Assembly: GCF_009756665.1 (NCBI RefSeq)
Contig: NZ_CP037953.1
Span: forward strand, 372,001 to 436,000
Length of the DNA: 64,000 nucleotides
Direction of reading: 5' to 3'
From: Permianibacter aggregans
Lineage (GTDB): Bacteria > Pseudomonadota > Gammaproteobacteria > Enterobacterales > Permianibacteraceae
Part shown: positions 54,528 through 64,000 of the stretch, in pieces
Layout: every line of letters starts with the position of its first letter
Numbering within the stretch: the first letter of the stretch is position 1
Program-made: the position numbers and the translations under genes
Notes under the pieces: model-generated
Told to the model about the DNA's origin: nothing
Database searches by the model: none
The model's input: only the letters and a program-made list of their open reading frames with translations

Positions 54528-55010
54528 TTAGCGTTTGACGCCTGCCAATTCTTGCAGTTCTTCAATCAACTGGTGGGCGTCCTGCTCCGAGCGAGTGGCG
54601 ATAAACAAGGTATCGTCACCGGCCAATGTGCCCACCACCAACGGGATACCACCGCGATCGAGTTCGTATCCCAAAATTTGCGCGCGACCTGGGCGAGTTT
54701 TCAACACCACCAGGTTCGACGCCTGATCAATGGAAACCAGCAGCGTTTCCAAAAACCGTTTCAACTCCGACGTGGTCGGCGGTACTGACAATTCTGACTG
54801 CGGTAAGGTGTAGCCATTCGGGCCTTTGAACACCTTCAGTTCAGTCAAGTCACGCGACAACGTCGTCTGTGTTGTTTCGATGCCTTTTTCAGACAGCAAT
54901 TCGACCAATTGCTCCTGACTATGCACCTCATGTGTGACAATCAGTTCACAAATAATCTGTTGGCGACCCTGCTTACCCACGGGCACCGGTTCTGGTTTGC
55001 GAACGGTCAT
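54528..55010 (-). CDS. argR: Arginine repressor ArgR
   Basis: 160 aa. The N-terminal winged helix includes Q-T-T-L-S-R-D-L-T-E-L-K (about 52-63), and the C-terminal hexamerisation/arginine domain has G-T-L-A-G-D-D-T-L near 127. It is the first gene of the argRCBFGH(A) operon, so it should repress its own transcription through the boxes at 55043-55076. In E. coli argR is unlinked. Confidence 0.95.
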   Translation of the reverse strand: MTVRKPEPVPVGKQGRQQIICELIVTHEVHSQEQLVELLSEKGIETTQTTLSRDLTELKVFKGPNGYTLPQSELSVPPTTSELKRFLETLLVSIDQASNLVVLKTRPGRAQILGYELDRGGIPLVVGTLAGDDTLFIATRSEQDAHQLIEELQELAGVKR

Positions 55011-55028
55011 GTTGGCTCCACGAAAGCG

Positions 55029-55057
55029 AGAATACGGGCAATTACATTTTTATGCAA
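55029..55057 (-). promoter_or_regulatory. Putative promoter of the argR-argC operon
   Basis: On the minus strand TTGCAT (55057-55052), a 17-bp spacer, and TATTCT (55034-55029), 19 bp from the argR ATG. The -35 box lies inside the ARG-box-like site at 55043, which fits direct repression. Confidence 0.55.
55043..55056. promoter_or_regulatory. ARG-box-like site 1
   Basis: On the minus strand TGCATAAAAATGTA, 11 of 14 positions as in TGAATwwwwATTCA. Overlaps the -35 box of the argR operon. Confidence 0.55.
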
Positions 55058-55062
55058 CACTA

Positions 55063-55076
55063 AGCATAAAAATTCA
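55063..55076. promoter_or_regulatory. ARG-box-like site 2
   Basis: AGCATAAAAATTCA, 12 of 14 positions as in TGAATwwwwATTCA, 20 bp (two turns) from site 1, as adjacent ARG boxes usually are. It sits just before the argE -10 box. Confidence 0.6.
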
Positions 55077-55077
55077 T

Positions 55078-55086
55078 TGTTATAAT
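55078..55086 (+). promoter_or_regulatory. Extended -10 element of the argE promoter
   Basis: TGTTATAAT, a consensus -10 with the TGn extension, 65 bp upstream of argE and immediately behind ARG-box-like site 2. A further dyad AATGCATATGCATT follows (55084-55097). Confidence 0.55.
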
Positions 55087-55150
55087 GCATATGCATTGGC
55101 ATTATGCATACCCCACTATAGACCCTCAATGTTGATCACGGAAAATCATC

Positions 55151-56296
55151 ATGGCGATACCTTCGACGATCGAGCTGCTGACTGAGCTGGTAGCGATTCC
55201 CAGCGTCAGTTCCACCGAAAGCCTCTGGGACCAGAGCAACGCACCGATCATCCATCGCCTCTCCGATGTGCTGAATACGCTTGGTGCTGAGGTCAGCATC
55301 CACGAAGTGGTGCACGAGCCGCGCAAGCTGAACCTGATTGCCCGCTTTGGTCAGGGAACAGGCGGCCTGGTGTTTTCGGGCCATACCGACACGGTGCCGT
55401 TCGATGCCGCTCGCTGGGCCACCGACCCGTTCACGCTGACCGATATCGACGGTCGCCTGCATGGCCTTGGCAGCACCGATATGAAAGGCTTTATCGCGGC
55501 CGCCGTTACGGTAGCCAGTCAAATCGACCAGAAAAAGCTGAAAAAGCCGCTGTACATCGTCGCCACCTGTGATGAGGAAAGCACGATGTCTGGAGGTCGT
55601 TGGCTGCAGGACAGCGATGCCCTGCACGCGAACTACGTGGTCATCGGCGAACCGACTGACCTGGTGCCGGTACGCGCCCATAAAGGCCACTTGGCGCACC
55701 GCTTATGCGCCCATGGCCATTCCGGCCACTCGTCAAATCCTGATGCCGGCATCAACGCCCTCGATGCGATGTATGAAGCGATGGGTGTGCTGATGCAATG
55801 GCGTTCCGACTTAAAATTGCTGCATCGAGATGAAAGCTTTGCCGTGCCCTACCCGACGCTGAATTTTGGTCGCCTGGCTGGTGGCGATGCCGTCAATCGC
55901 ATTTGCCCGGAAGCGGTACTCGATTTCGATTTGCGGCCATTGCCCGGTATGGCCATAGAAAAGACCTATGATGATCTGCGTAAACAAATCGAAAAAATAA
56001 AGAACAAAACCAAAGCCACACTGGAGTTGCAGGAAATGTGGCCCGGTACACCGGCATTTGCGACGCCAATTGATACCCGCTTGGTCAGCACCGCAACCGA
56101 ACTGAGCGGCAAATCCGCCATTTGCGTCAACTACGGAACCGAAGCGCCCTATTACCGAGCACTTGGCTCGGAAGTGATCGTCATGGGCCCTGGTAGCATC
56201 GATCGTGCCCACCAGCCTAATGAATACGTCACCCGGGAAGAACTGAAAGCTTGCGAACAATTTTTGTTGGCACTTGTTTACAAGCTACTCTGCTAA
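55151..56296 (+). CDS. argE: Acetylornithine deacetylase
   Basis: 381 aa, M20 metallopeptidase fold. V-F-S-G-H-T-D-T-V-P near 75 gives the first zinc ligand and catalytic Asp; G-L-G-S-T-D-M-K-G near 108 the bridging Asp; C-D-E-E-S near 140 the catalytic Glu pair; Y-G-T-E-A-P near 325 lies by the substrate site. It removes acetate from N-acetylornithine. It is divergent from the argR operon and shares its ARG-box region, the usual argE/argCBH layout. Confidence 0.96.
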   Translation: MAIPSTIELLTELVAIPSVSSTESLWDQSNAPIIHRLSDVLNTLGAEVSIHEVVHEPRKLNLIARFGQGTGGLVFSGHTDTVPFDAARWATDPFTLTDIDGRLHGLGSTDMKGFIAAAVTVASQIDQKKLKKPLYIVATCDEESTMSGGRWLQDSDALHANYVVIGEPTDLVPVRAHKGHLAHRLCAHGHSGHSSNPDAGINALDAMYEAMGVLMQWRSDLKLLHRDESFAVPYPTLNFGRLAGGDAVNRICPEAVLDFDLRPLPGMAIEKTYDDLRKQIEKIKNKTKATLELQEMWPGTPAFATPIDTRLVSTATELSGKSAICVNYGTEAPYYRALGSEVIVMGPGSIDRAHQPNEYVTREELKACEQFLLALVYKLLC

Positions 56297-56920
56297 TGGT
56301 GATGAGGTCACTGCAGTAACTTCGTCACTTTGTGGTAATTATTTCATAGCAAAGCGTCAGCATTCAAACGCACTCAAATAACCGTATGCCGACAAACAAT
56401 AAGTTTTCTATAAGCAACACAATAGAAATAACTGAAATTTTATAACGACTATTGCGCTGAAAAAAATTGGCGGCAAAACTCGAAAAGCGCATTATTTCCG
56501 CCGCAAATCGCTTCACTTTTCTGGAGAAAGACAGAACAGCGTCTATACTTTTTATAGGTCATCGATATAAAGGGTGATGTGTTAGTGAGCTGTGTCTAGA
56601 GATCAAACGACGATCACAGCATCTTCAGACCGCCCCAATCACGATGATAGCGAGGGGAAACCGGAAACCGTTACCGCCAGCGCGAAAACCTCTCTCGATT
56701 GACGTGCGATACGTCGTAATCGTTGACAACAACAGCAATAAAACGATTTTTGCCCGCCATCGTCTGCCGCGCCCGGTGACGATTTTTTGTGTCTTACTCG
56801 CATTGATTTGGACGCGAACGCGTCATGACAATAACTTCCGACAACAATCCGGGCCTCATGTTGTCATCACCACGTGTCGAGCACCCGTTGTTCGACCCTA
56901 ATCAAGCAAGGAGCACAACT
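56297..56920. other. Gene-free 624-bp intergenic region
   Basis: AT-rich at the left (56330-56480), then a CTATACT word at 56543-56549 in CGTCTATACTTTTT, like a stationary-phase (RpoS) -10. RpoS control is known for YqjD/ElaB in E. coli, but this site is some 370 bp from the next gene. The open frame at 56644-56901 lacks a start signal and coding character. Confidence 0.5.
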
Positions 56921-57256
56921 ATGCCTACCGAAAACATCAGTGAAACGGCGGCACAACGCGCGGAGCGCAGCAATGCGCATATGGAAAACGCTCGTAATGC
57001 CGCACGTTCTGGACGCGAGCATTTACGCGAAGCTGGCAGCCATGTCGGTGAAGGAGTACGCAACGCCCGCGCAGAAACTCGTGCCGCAATGGATGATTTC
57101 AAAACCGCTGCCAGTGAAACTTCACATGCCGCGACCGATCGTGGCGCCATTTATCTGGAACGCGCAGGCGACATGATTCGGGAACGCCCGCTGACCGCAT
57201 TTGGTCTCGCTTTTGCCACGGGCTGGCTGGTGTCACGAGTATTCCGTGCCCGCTGA
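56921..57256 (+). CDS. YqjD/ElaB-like (DUF883) ribosome/membrane-associated protein
   Basis: 111 aa from M-P-T-E-N-I (AAGGAG 8 nt upstream). A long charged Ala/Glu/Arg-rich amphipathic helix (about 5-85) is followed by R-E-R-P-L-T-A-F-G-L-A-F-A-T-G-W-L-V-S-R-V, the C-terminal membrane segment typical of YqjD, ElaB and YgaM. In E. coli these tail-anchored proteins bind ribosomes in stationary phase. It heads a three-gene cluster like yqjD-yqjE-yqjK. Confidence 0.85.
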   Translation: MPTENISETAAQRAERSNAHMENARNAARSGREHLREAGSHVGEGVRNARAETRAAMDDFKTAASETSHAATDRGAIYLERAGDMIRERPLTAFGLAFATGWLVSRVFRAR

Positions 57257-57278
57257 AAACAAGTGAACTCCCGGTTTC

Positions 57279-57308
57279 TTCGTCAGATGCGTTGACGCAT
57301 CTGACGAA
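57279..57308. repeat. Strong hairpin between the yqjD-like and yqjE-like genes
   Basis: TTCGTCAGATGCG TTGA CGCATCTGACGAA, a perfect 13-bp stem with a tetraloop. It lacks a T run, so it is more likely an mRNA-stabilising or processing hairpin than a terminator. Confidence 0.6.
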
Positions 57309-57359
57309 ATCCGGAGTTTGCTTGTTACCGCAAGCAATCCCGCAAACAAGGAGAGTCGG

Positions 57360-57815
57360 ATGAATCCCGAGCAAGAGACGCCTCGCTCAGAATCCCCCGC
57401 CAACAAGCCGGCGCAGGAATCACCTGTGAACAAATTGTTTGAACAACTGGACGCCGTGTTGCGTTTGGGTAAAGACAGTCTGAAACTTGTCGATCTGGAA
57501 CTGCAACTGGCCGTTAAACAATTCCCGCGCATTCTTGCTATCACGCTGATTTCGCCGCTGCTGCTCGCGTTGATCTGGCTCAGTGCATCGGTGACCTTTG
57601 CCTGGCTGATGTTTGATATCTATCAACATCTGGGCATCGCTTTCGCCAGCTTTACGTTGCTGCAGATCGCCGCCTACCTGTTCTGTCGTTTGTGGTTGCG
57701 CTCGTTGAAGCGTCAGGCCTCACTGCCCTATACCCGCCAACTGCTCGGACTGACCGGATCACCTCAACACCAACAACGGAAACCAAACCATGAATCGGCT
57801 CCAACTTCACCGTGA
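57360..57815 (+). CDS. YqjE-like (phage-holin-3 superfamily) membrane protein
   Basis: 151 aa from M-N-P-E-Q-E (GGAGA 6 nt upstream). A polar N-terminus and amphipathic helix (L-K-L-V-D-L-E-L-Q-L-A-V-K) precede two adjacent hydrophobic helices near 65-110, the DUF1469/YqjE pattern. Its end overlaps the next gene by 26 nt. Role unknown; it is a constant partner of YqjD. Confidence 0.8.
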   Translation: MNPEQETPRSESPANKPAQESPVNKLFEQLDAVLRLGKDSLKLVDLELQLAVKQFPRILAITLISPLLLALIWLSASVTFAWLMFDIYQHLGIAFASFTLLQIAAYLFCRLWLRSLKRQASLPYTRQLLGLTGSPQHQQRKPNHESAPTSP

Positions 57816-58092
57816 AATCCGCCGCACCGCTGGCGATCTCGAACAACGCCAACAACAGGTGTTGACGGCCATGACGGCAACCCAACAGCGCTGGGCTCAT
57901 CGCTTGCCGCCGCTGCTGGTTGTCGGCTCCGGTTTTGTATTGGGTCTTCGCCACGAACCAGGCAGCATCCACCACGGCATCAACCGCGTTTCCGGCTGGT
58001 TTGCGGCCGGCCTTTCGATGTTGGCCGACAAGCAACTGCGCATGGCAATGCAGCAGTTTGCCAAGAACAATAAAACGGATTCGACGACCTGA
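57790..58092 (+). CDS. YqjK-like small protein
   Basis: 100 aa. A basic, Gln-rich N-terminal helix (R-T-A-G-D-L-E-Q-R-Q-Q-Q-V) is followed by one hydrophobic segment (P-L-L-V-V-G-S-G-F-V-L-G) and a second amphipathic part. Third gene of the cluster, overlapping the yqjE-like gene by 26 nt. The name rests on position and general form rather than clear motifs. Confidence 0.7.
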   Translation: MNRLQLHREIRRTAGDLEQRQQQVLTAMTATQQRWAHRLPPLLVVGSGFVLGLRHEPGSIHHGINRVSGWFAAGLSMLADKQLRMAMQQFAKNNKTDSTT

Positions 58093-58180
58093 GCGGCGAC
58101 CACACCAACCAAGATTGGCAACGAAGCGGAGTTGCCCAGGATTCATCTGGCCAATTTTTGTCCAGTCCGCGGTTCGATAG

Positions 58181-60589
<2,409 letters not shown>

Positions 60590-60606
60590 GCGTTTAACAA
60601 CGGAAG

Positions 60607-60642
60607 AAATAAATATCCCCGAGCAATCGGGGATATTTATTT
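60607..60642 (+). terminator. Rho-independent terminator of icd
   Basis: A perfect 16-bp stem AAATAAATATCCCCGA / TCGGGGATATTTATTT with loop GCAA, 17 bp after the stop. The T-rich right arm serves as the run. Confidence 0.9.
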
Positions 60643-60890
60643 CAAATCCAGCAAAAGTACGTTTGCTAGCGAAAGCATTAAGCTCAGACTGTCACATCTA
60701 GCAGTCTATTCGAAACCAGAATGTCCGACTCCCAACTTGAAGATCAGTAACTCCCTTTTGTTTCAGACGCAAGCCAGATCAGGTAATAATACACAGTGAA
60801 CATGTGAGCATTTGACAGCTGATTGATCAAGATATCGCGTTGTATCTATATTGTTTAATGGTTCTCAGCAAATGTGGTAGACACTCAATA
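60643..60890. other. Intergenic stretch, nothing recognised
   Basis: About 250 bp, AT-rich toward the right. It should hold the promoter of the hydrolase gene, but no convincing hexamer pair or repeat was found. Confidence 0.4.
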
Positions 60891-62153
60891 ATGATTCCGA
60901 TACGAATCATGCTGTCAGTCATCGCCTTGGCATCGCAGTTGGCCCTTGCCATACCCCCTCATCCATTTTCGATTGGCAACCCAACACAGCGATTGTCCGC
61001 TCTTGAGCAGCATCGACAACGACTGGGCTCTTTTGATGCCATGTATCAATACCTGAAGCAGGGTGACCAACACAAAAGCCTTGATGCTGGCCAACGCCAA
61101 CTGCGCACTCACCATTTGGATGGCAAACCGTTTTACTACACATTGATTCCGCCACAGAGAATCATTGAAGGCAAACGTTACCCGGCAATTTTTTATTTGC
61201 ACGGTGATGTCACCGCTCAACGCTGGCGAAGAAATGGACGCTGGTGGCCTTTTTACGATCTGGTCAAACAGGAGGAATATTTTCAGATATTTCCGGCCGG
61301 ATGGCATGAAGCTCGCTGGTGGAGTGACTTACAGGTGGAAAATCTGCGCGGCATTCTCAATGAACTCAAAGCAGAATACGCCATTGATAGCAATCGTATT
61401 TTTCTCACTGGCTTGTCCGACGGCGGTAGCGGCATTTTCTATATAGCCGCCAGAACTCCGGATCTATTTGCCTTGGTTGCACCAGCGATAGGTAGCCCAA
61501 CGGTTATTTCCTCCGCAGTAAATGGCGCCAATCAGGAAACCTATCCGATCAATTACCTGAACACGCGCATGCTTATCGTCAACGGTACAGCTGATAGACT
61601 TTATCCAGCTGATGCTATTGAGATCTACGCCAACTATTTTCGCTCGCTGGGTGTCGACGTGGAATTTATTGCAGTCAGCGGTTCGCATTCCTACCCAACA
61701 TTTCGACATGCTCATGATTTGATGTTGGCGAAGGCTGCATCCATCAGTCGTAACCCCTTTCCGGAAACAGTTGTGATGGAGGTTGACGAGAATACAGCTT
61801 ACCGCCGCGCACATTGGCTAGTTGTTGACAAGATCTCGCAGCCCACGAAAGAAAATCTATTGAAGGGACTGATGGAGCAAGACAATCCAAGGGCAATAGT
61901 CGAAGCTCAGGCAAGCGGTAACATGATCAATGTCTACAGTTATTCCGCTGAGCAATTCACAATACTGATCTCACCTGAACAGTTCGACTTGAACCGACCG
62001 TTGACAATTTATGTCAACCGCGAAAAAGCATTTGAACAACTGATCAGTCCGGATATTGATACACTGGTTGAGTACGCAGCCAAGGATATGGACCCGGCAA
62101 GACTATACGCCAAAGCCCTCAAATTCTCGGTGAAAATGGATGCGGCAAATTGA
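60891..62153 (+). CDS. Exported alpha/beta hydrolase (PHB-depolymerase/peptidase-like)
   Basis: 420 aa from M-I-P-I-R-I-M-L, chosen for the signal peptide (L-S-V-I-A-L-A-S-Q-L-A-L-A); a longer frame starts at 60840. Y-P-A-I-F-Y-L-H-G-D near 100 is the oxyanion strand. The nucleophile elbow is G-L-S-D-G-G near 177, the acid is probably D in N-G-T-A-D-R-L near 235, and the His in S-G-S-H-S-Y near 264. This resembles extracellular esterases of the PHB-depolymerase-like group. A C-terminal beta-rich part of about 130 aa (I-N-V-Y-S-Y-S-A-E-Q) may bind substrate. Single gene; substrate not known. Confidence 0.8.
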   Translation: MIPIRIMLSVIALASQLALAIPPHPFSIGNPTQRLSALEQHRQRLGSFDAMYQYLKQGDQHKSLDAGQRQLRTHHLDGKPFYYTLIPPQRIIEGKRYPAIFYLHGDVTAQRWRRNGRWWPFYDLVKQEEYFQIFPAGWHEARWWSDLQVENLRGILNELKAEYAIDSNRIFLTGLSDGGSGIFYIAARTPDLFALVAPAIGSPTVISSAVNGANQETYPINYLNTRMLIVNGTADRLYPADAIEIYANYFRSLGVDVEFIAVSGSHSYPTFRHAHDLMLAKAASISRNPFPETVVMEVDENTAYRRAHWLVVDKISQPTKENLLKGLMEQDNPRAIVEAQASGNMINVYSYSAEQFTILISPEQFDLNRPLTIYVNREKAFEQLISPDIDTLVEYAAKDMDPARLYAKALKFSVKMDAAN

Positions 62154-62166
62154 ATTAGGAGGGGTT

Positions 62167-62243
62167 TGGCGTCCCGGAGACGATTCGAACGTCCGACCTG
62201 CCCCTTAGGAGGGGGCTGCTCTATCCAGCTGAGCTACCGGGAC
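62167..62243 (-). tRNA. tRNA-Arg (anticodon CCT)
   Basis: 77 nt with encoded CCA. Acceptor arms GTCCCGG / CCGGGAC, anticodon arm GCCCC-CTCCTAA-GGGGC giving anticodon CCT, T-arm GTTCGAATC. It reads the rare AGG codon. No att duplication or integrase was seen. Confidence 0.96.
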
Positions 62244-62360
62244 GGGGCCGGGCATTCTAGCGATTTTGACTCTGGCTCGCCAAGCTACTGTGACTCCGTA
62301 GCCTGGCGCTGACCTGAAGTACCACTGCCGGCGAAAAATATATGCCAACAGCCTATCCGT

Positions 62361-64000
62361 TCAAACGGCGTAATACTCGGTGTCCGGAATGGTCCAATCA
62401 CAGGCATCGCCGACGATCAAGACTTTTAGGCTAGCGGTACGCGGTAACAACTGGCGGCGATAAAAATCGGCGGTAATGCGTTTGTTACGCACGAACGGAT
62501 CGTCGCTAACATTGTTATGCAGAACCTGCAGTTGTTGCGCCCAAAGCCAACCGTAAATCAGGTAACCGGACAGATGCATGAAATGCACGGCATTGGCGTT
62601 GGCATGGTGACCACCTTTTTCGGCGTTGCTAAGTAGTGCATTCAATGCCTGCTCGAAGTCGTTGGCGGCGACTTTCAGCGCATCACGCCAGATCAAATCC
62701 GGATGATCGTGAGCCGTCTCGCGAATTTCATGCAGCAATACCTTGGCGGTTTCACCTTTGTTGGCAATCACTTTGCGGCCAACCAAATCCAGTGCCTGGA
62801 CGCCGTTGGTGCCTTCGTAAATTTGCGCAATACGGGCATCACGTACCGTTTGCTCAACCCCCCATTCACGCACATAACCATGACCGCCGAGCACCTGCAC
62901 ACCGAGGTTGCAGGCATCAAAACCGGTGTCGGTGAAAAAGCCTTTGGCGATGGGAGTCAGCAGCGCCAACATCGCGTCGGCTTCAGCTTTCTGTTTTTCG
63001 TCATTACCGCGATGGGCGGCATCCAGCAGAGTCCCCATCCAGAGCGCCAGTGCACGTCCGCCTTCGTTGTAAGCACGCATCGTCATCAACATGCGCTGGA
63101 CATCGCCGTGAACGATGATCGGGTCAGCGGTATTTTCTGATTGTTCGGCCCTGCCCTGTTTGCGTTCGACCGCATAACGCGCGGCGATTTGCCAGGCCAG
63201 TTCGCCAAGACCAATGCCTTGAATCGCGATGGACAGTCGCTCGACATTCATCATCGTGAACATCGCACGCAGGCCTTGATGTGGCTTGCCAATCAACCAA
63301 CCTTTGGCACCATCGAGATTCATCACACAGGTGCTGGAAGCCTTAATACCCATTTTGTGTTCAATCGATCCGCAATGAATCGCGTTTCGTTCACCAAGGC
63401 TCAAGTCGCTGTTAACCAGCACTTTCGGCACCAAAAACAGCGAAATACCTTTTGTGCCTTCCGGTGCGTCAGGTAGACGAGCCAATACCAAGTGAATGAT
63501 GTTGTCGGTCAGGTCGTGTTCGCCACCGGTAATAAAAATTTTTGTACCGCTGATTGAATAACTGCCGTCATTGTTCGGAGCGGCCTTGGTTTTCAGCAAA
63601 CCGAGATCGGTGCCGGCATGTGGCTCGGTCAGGCACATCGCACCAGCCCATTCGCCGCTCAGGAGTTTCGGCAAATAAGTGGATTTGAGCGCGTCGTCGC
63701 CATGGGCGCTGAGGCATTCAGTAGCACCGTTGGTCAATGAGGAATAAAGACAAAACGAGGTATTGGCACCATAAATCATTTCTTCGATCGCGACATGCAA
63801 CGCGCGCGGCAAACCTTGTCCACCATAGTTCGGATCACCACAGAGCGATTGCCAGCCACTTTCGGCAAATTGCTTCCAGGCTTCCTTGAAGCCCTTCGGT
63901 GTGCGCACCACACCGTTTTCGAAATGACAGCCTTCTTCATCACCGCTGCGGTTGATTGGCGACAACACTTCGCCGCAGAACTTGCCGGCCTCTTCCAGCA
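62361..64000 (-). CDS. Acyl-CoA dehydrogenase with extended C-terminal domain (N-terminus beyond window)
   Basis: At least 546 aa are in the window and the frame runs out at the right edge. C-L-T-E-P-H-A-G-T-D-L-G and the K-I-F-I-T-G-G-E-H segment are the FAD- and substrate-binding parts of acyl-CoA dehydrogenases, and Q-I-Y-E-G-T-N-G-V-Q-A-L-D-L marks the catalytic region. The extra C-terminal helical domain (about the last 130 aa) places it in the long, AcdA/DmdC-like group of about 600 aa rather than short-chain enzymes. It starts beta-oxidation-type desaturation of an acyl-CoA; the chain type cannot be told. The tRNA-Arg gene lies 117 bp after its stop. Confidence 0.92.
   Translation of the reverse strand, partial: LEEAGKFCGEVLSPINRSGDEEGCHFENGVVRTPKGFKEAWKQFAESGWQSLCGDPNYGGQGLPRALHVAIEEMIYGANTSFCLYSSLTNGATECLSAHGDDALKSTYLPKLLSGEWAGAMCLTEPHAGTDLGLLKTKAAPNNDGSYSISGTKIFITGGEHDLTDNIIHLVLARLPDAPEGTKGISLFLVPKVLVNSDLSLGERNAIHCGSIEHKMGIKASSTCVMNLDGAKGWLIGKPHQGLRAMFTMMNVERLSIAIQGIGLGELAWQIAARYAVERKQGRAEQSENTADPIIVHGDVQRMLMTMRAYNEGGRALALWMGTLLDAAHRGNDEKQKAEADAMLALLTPIAKGFFTDTGFDACNLGVQVLGGHGYVREWGVEQTVRDARIAQIYEGTNGVQALDLVGRKVIANKGETAKVLLHEIRETAHDHPDLIWRDALKVAANDFEQALNALLSNAEKGGHHANANAVHFMHLSGYLIYGWLWAQQLQVLHNNVSDDPFVRNKRITADFYRRQLLPRTASLKVLIVGDACDWTIPDTEYYAV

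Noticed and set aside
56644-56901. 85-codon open frame between argE and the yqjD-like gene
   Set aside because: No Shine-Dalgarno, no recognisable family, Arg/Pro-rich composition; it also overlaps the upstream region of the well-supported gene at 56921.

Overview
The window reads as chromosomal DNA of a free-living gammaproteobacterium with moderate GC. Three things point there: a full TusBCDE sulfur relay beside mnmA, an arginine cluster ending in the ArgH-GNAT fusion known from marine gammaproteobacteria, and a large TonB-receptor alpha-glucan locus. No genus is claimed.

1-21.5 kb is an alpha-glucan (starch/maltodextrin/isomaltose) utilization locus. It holds a TonB-dependent receptor, two GH13 lipoprotein amylases (one cut by the left edge), an MFS sugar transporter and a LacI-type regulator. 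It also holds a tight six-gene operon: SSS symporter, tryptophan-halogenase-like flavoprotein, exported GH133-type debranching enzyme, GH31, esterase, DUF6445-like. A GH13 oligo-glucosidase gene runs into the regulator gene. An identical 14-bp near-palindrome (TGAATACGTATGCA) lies in front of the MFS, receiver/amylase and symporter/GH13 promoters and is the likely operator. An unrelated cation antiporter gene sits at 1.9-3.1 kb.

21.5-25.3 kb is a patch of dispersed palindromic repeats, an AT-rich orphan gene, a cytochrome c', an isoaspartyl peptidase, a MAPEG protein and a MITE-like element. 25.3-33.3 kb is mostly housekeeping: nudJ-like, mnmA, Bax-inhibitor-1 family, tusDCB-tusE, a split spermidine-synthase-like pair, an NtrC-like regulator that has lost GAFTGA, and a Sel1-repeat lipoprotein.

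33.3-48.3 kb is the most unusual part. A 1533-aa exported Ig-like/FG-GAP/CARDB protein is followed by a 994-aa exported transglutaminase-like protein. Behind the latter is a head-to-tail series of partial copies of its C-terminal half. Each surviving copy ends at the same junction, K-I-S-G-G-A-D-G, then switches to a different hydrophobic tip of about 100-120 aa. Each tip is followed at once by its own small membrane-protein ORF, and the next core fragment resumes 5-20 bp after that ORF stops. This is the architecture of displaced toxin/immunity tips (CdiA, Rhs, MafB), but on a transglutaminase-like carrier and with membrane-type tips. An IS21-family element has deleted part of the array.

48.4-64 kb holds tRNA-Val(GAC), the operon argR-argC-argB-argF-argG-argH(A) with divergent argE and ARG-box-like sites, a YqjD/YqjE-like envelope operon, monomeric NADP isocitrate dehydrogenase, an exported alpha/beta hydrolase, tRNA-Arg(CCT), and the C-terminal part of an acyl-CoA dehydrogenase cut by the right edge. 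Starts were chosen from Shine-Dalgarno spacing, signal peptides and family length. No database search was run.
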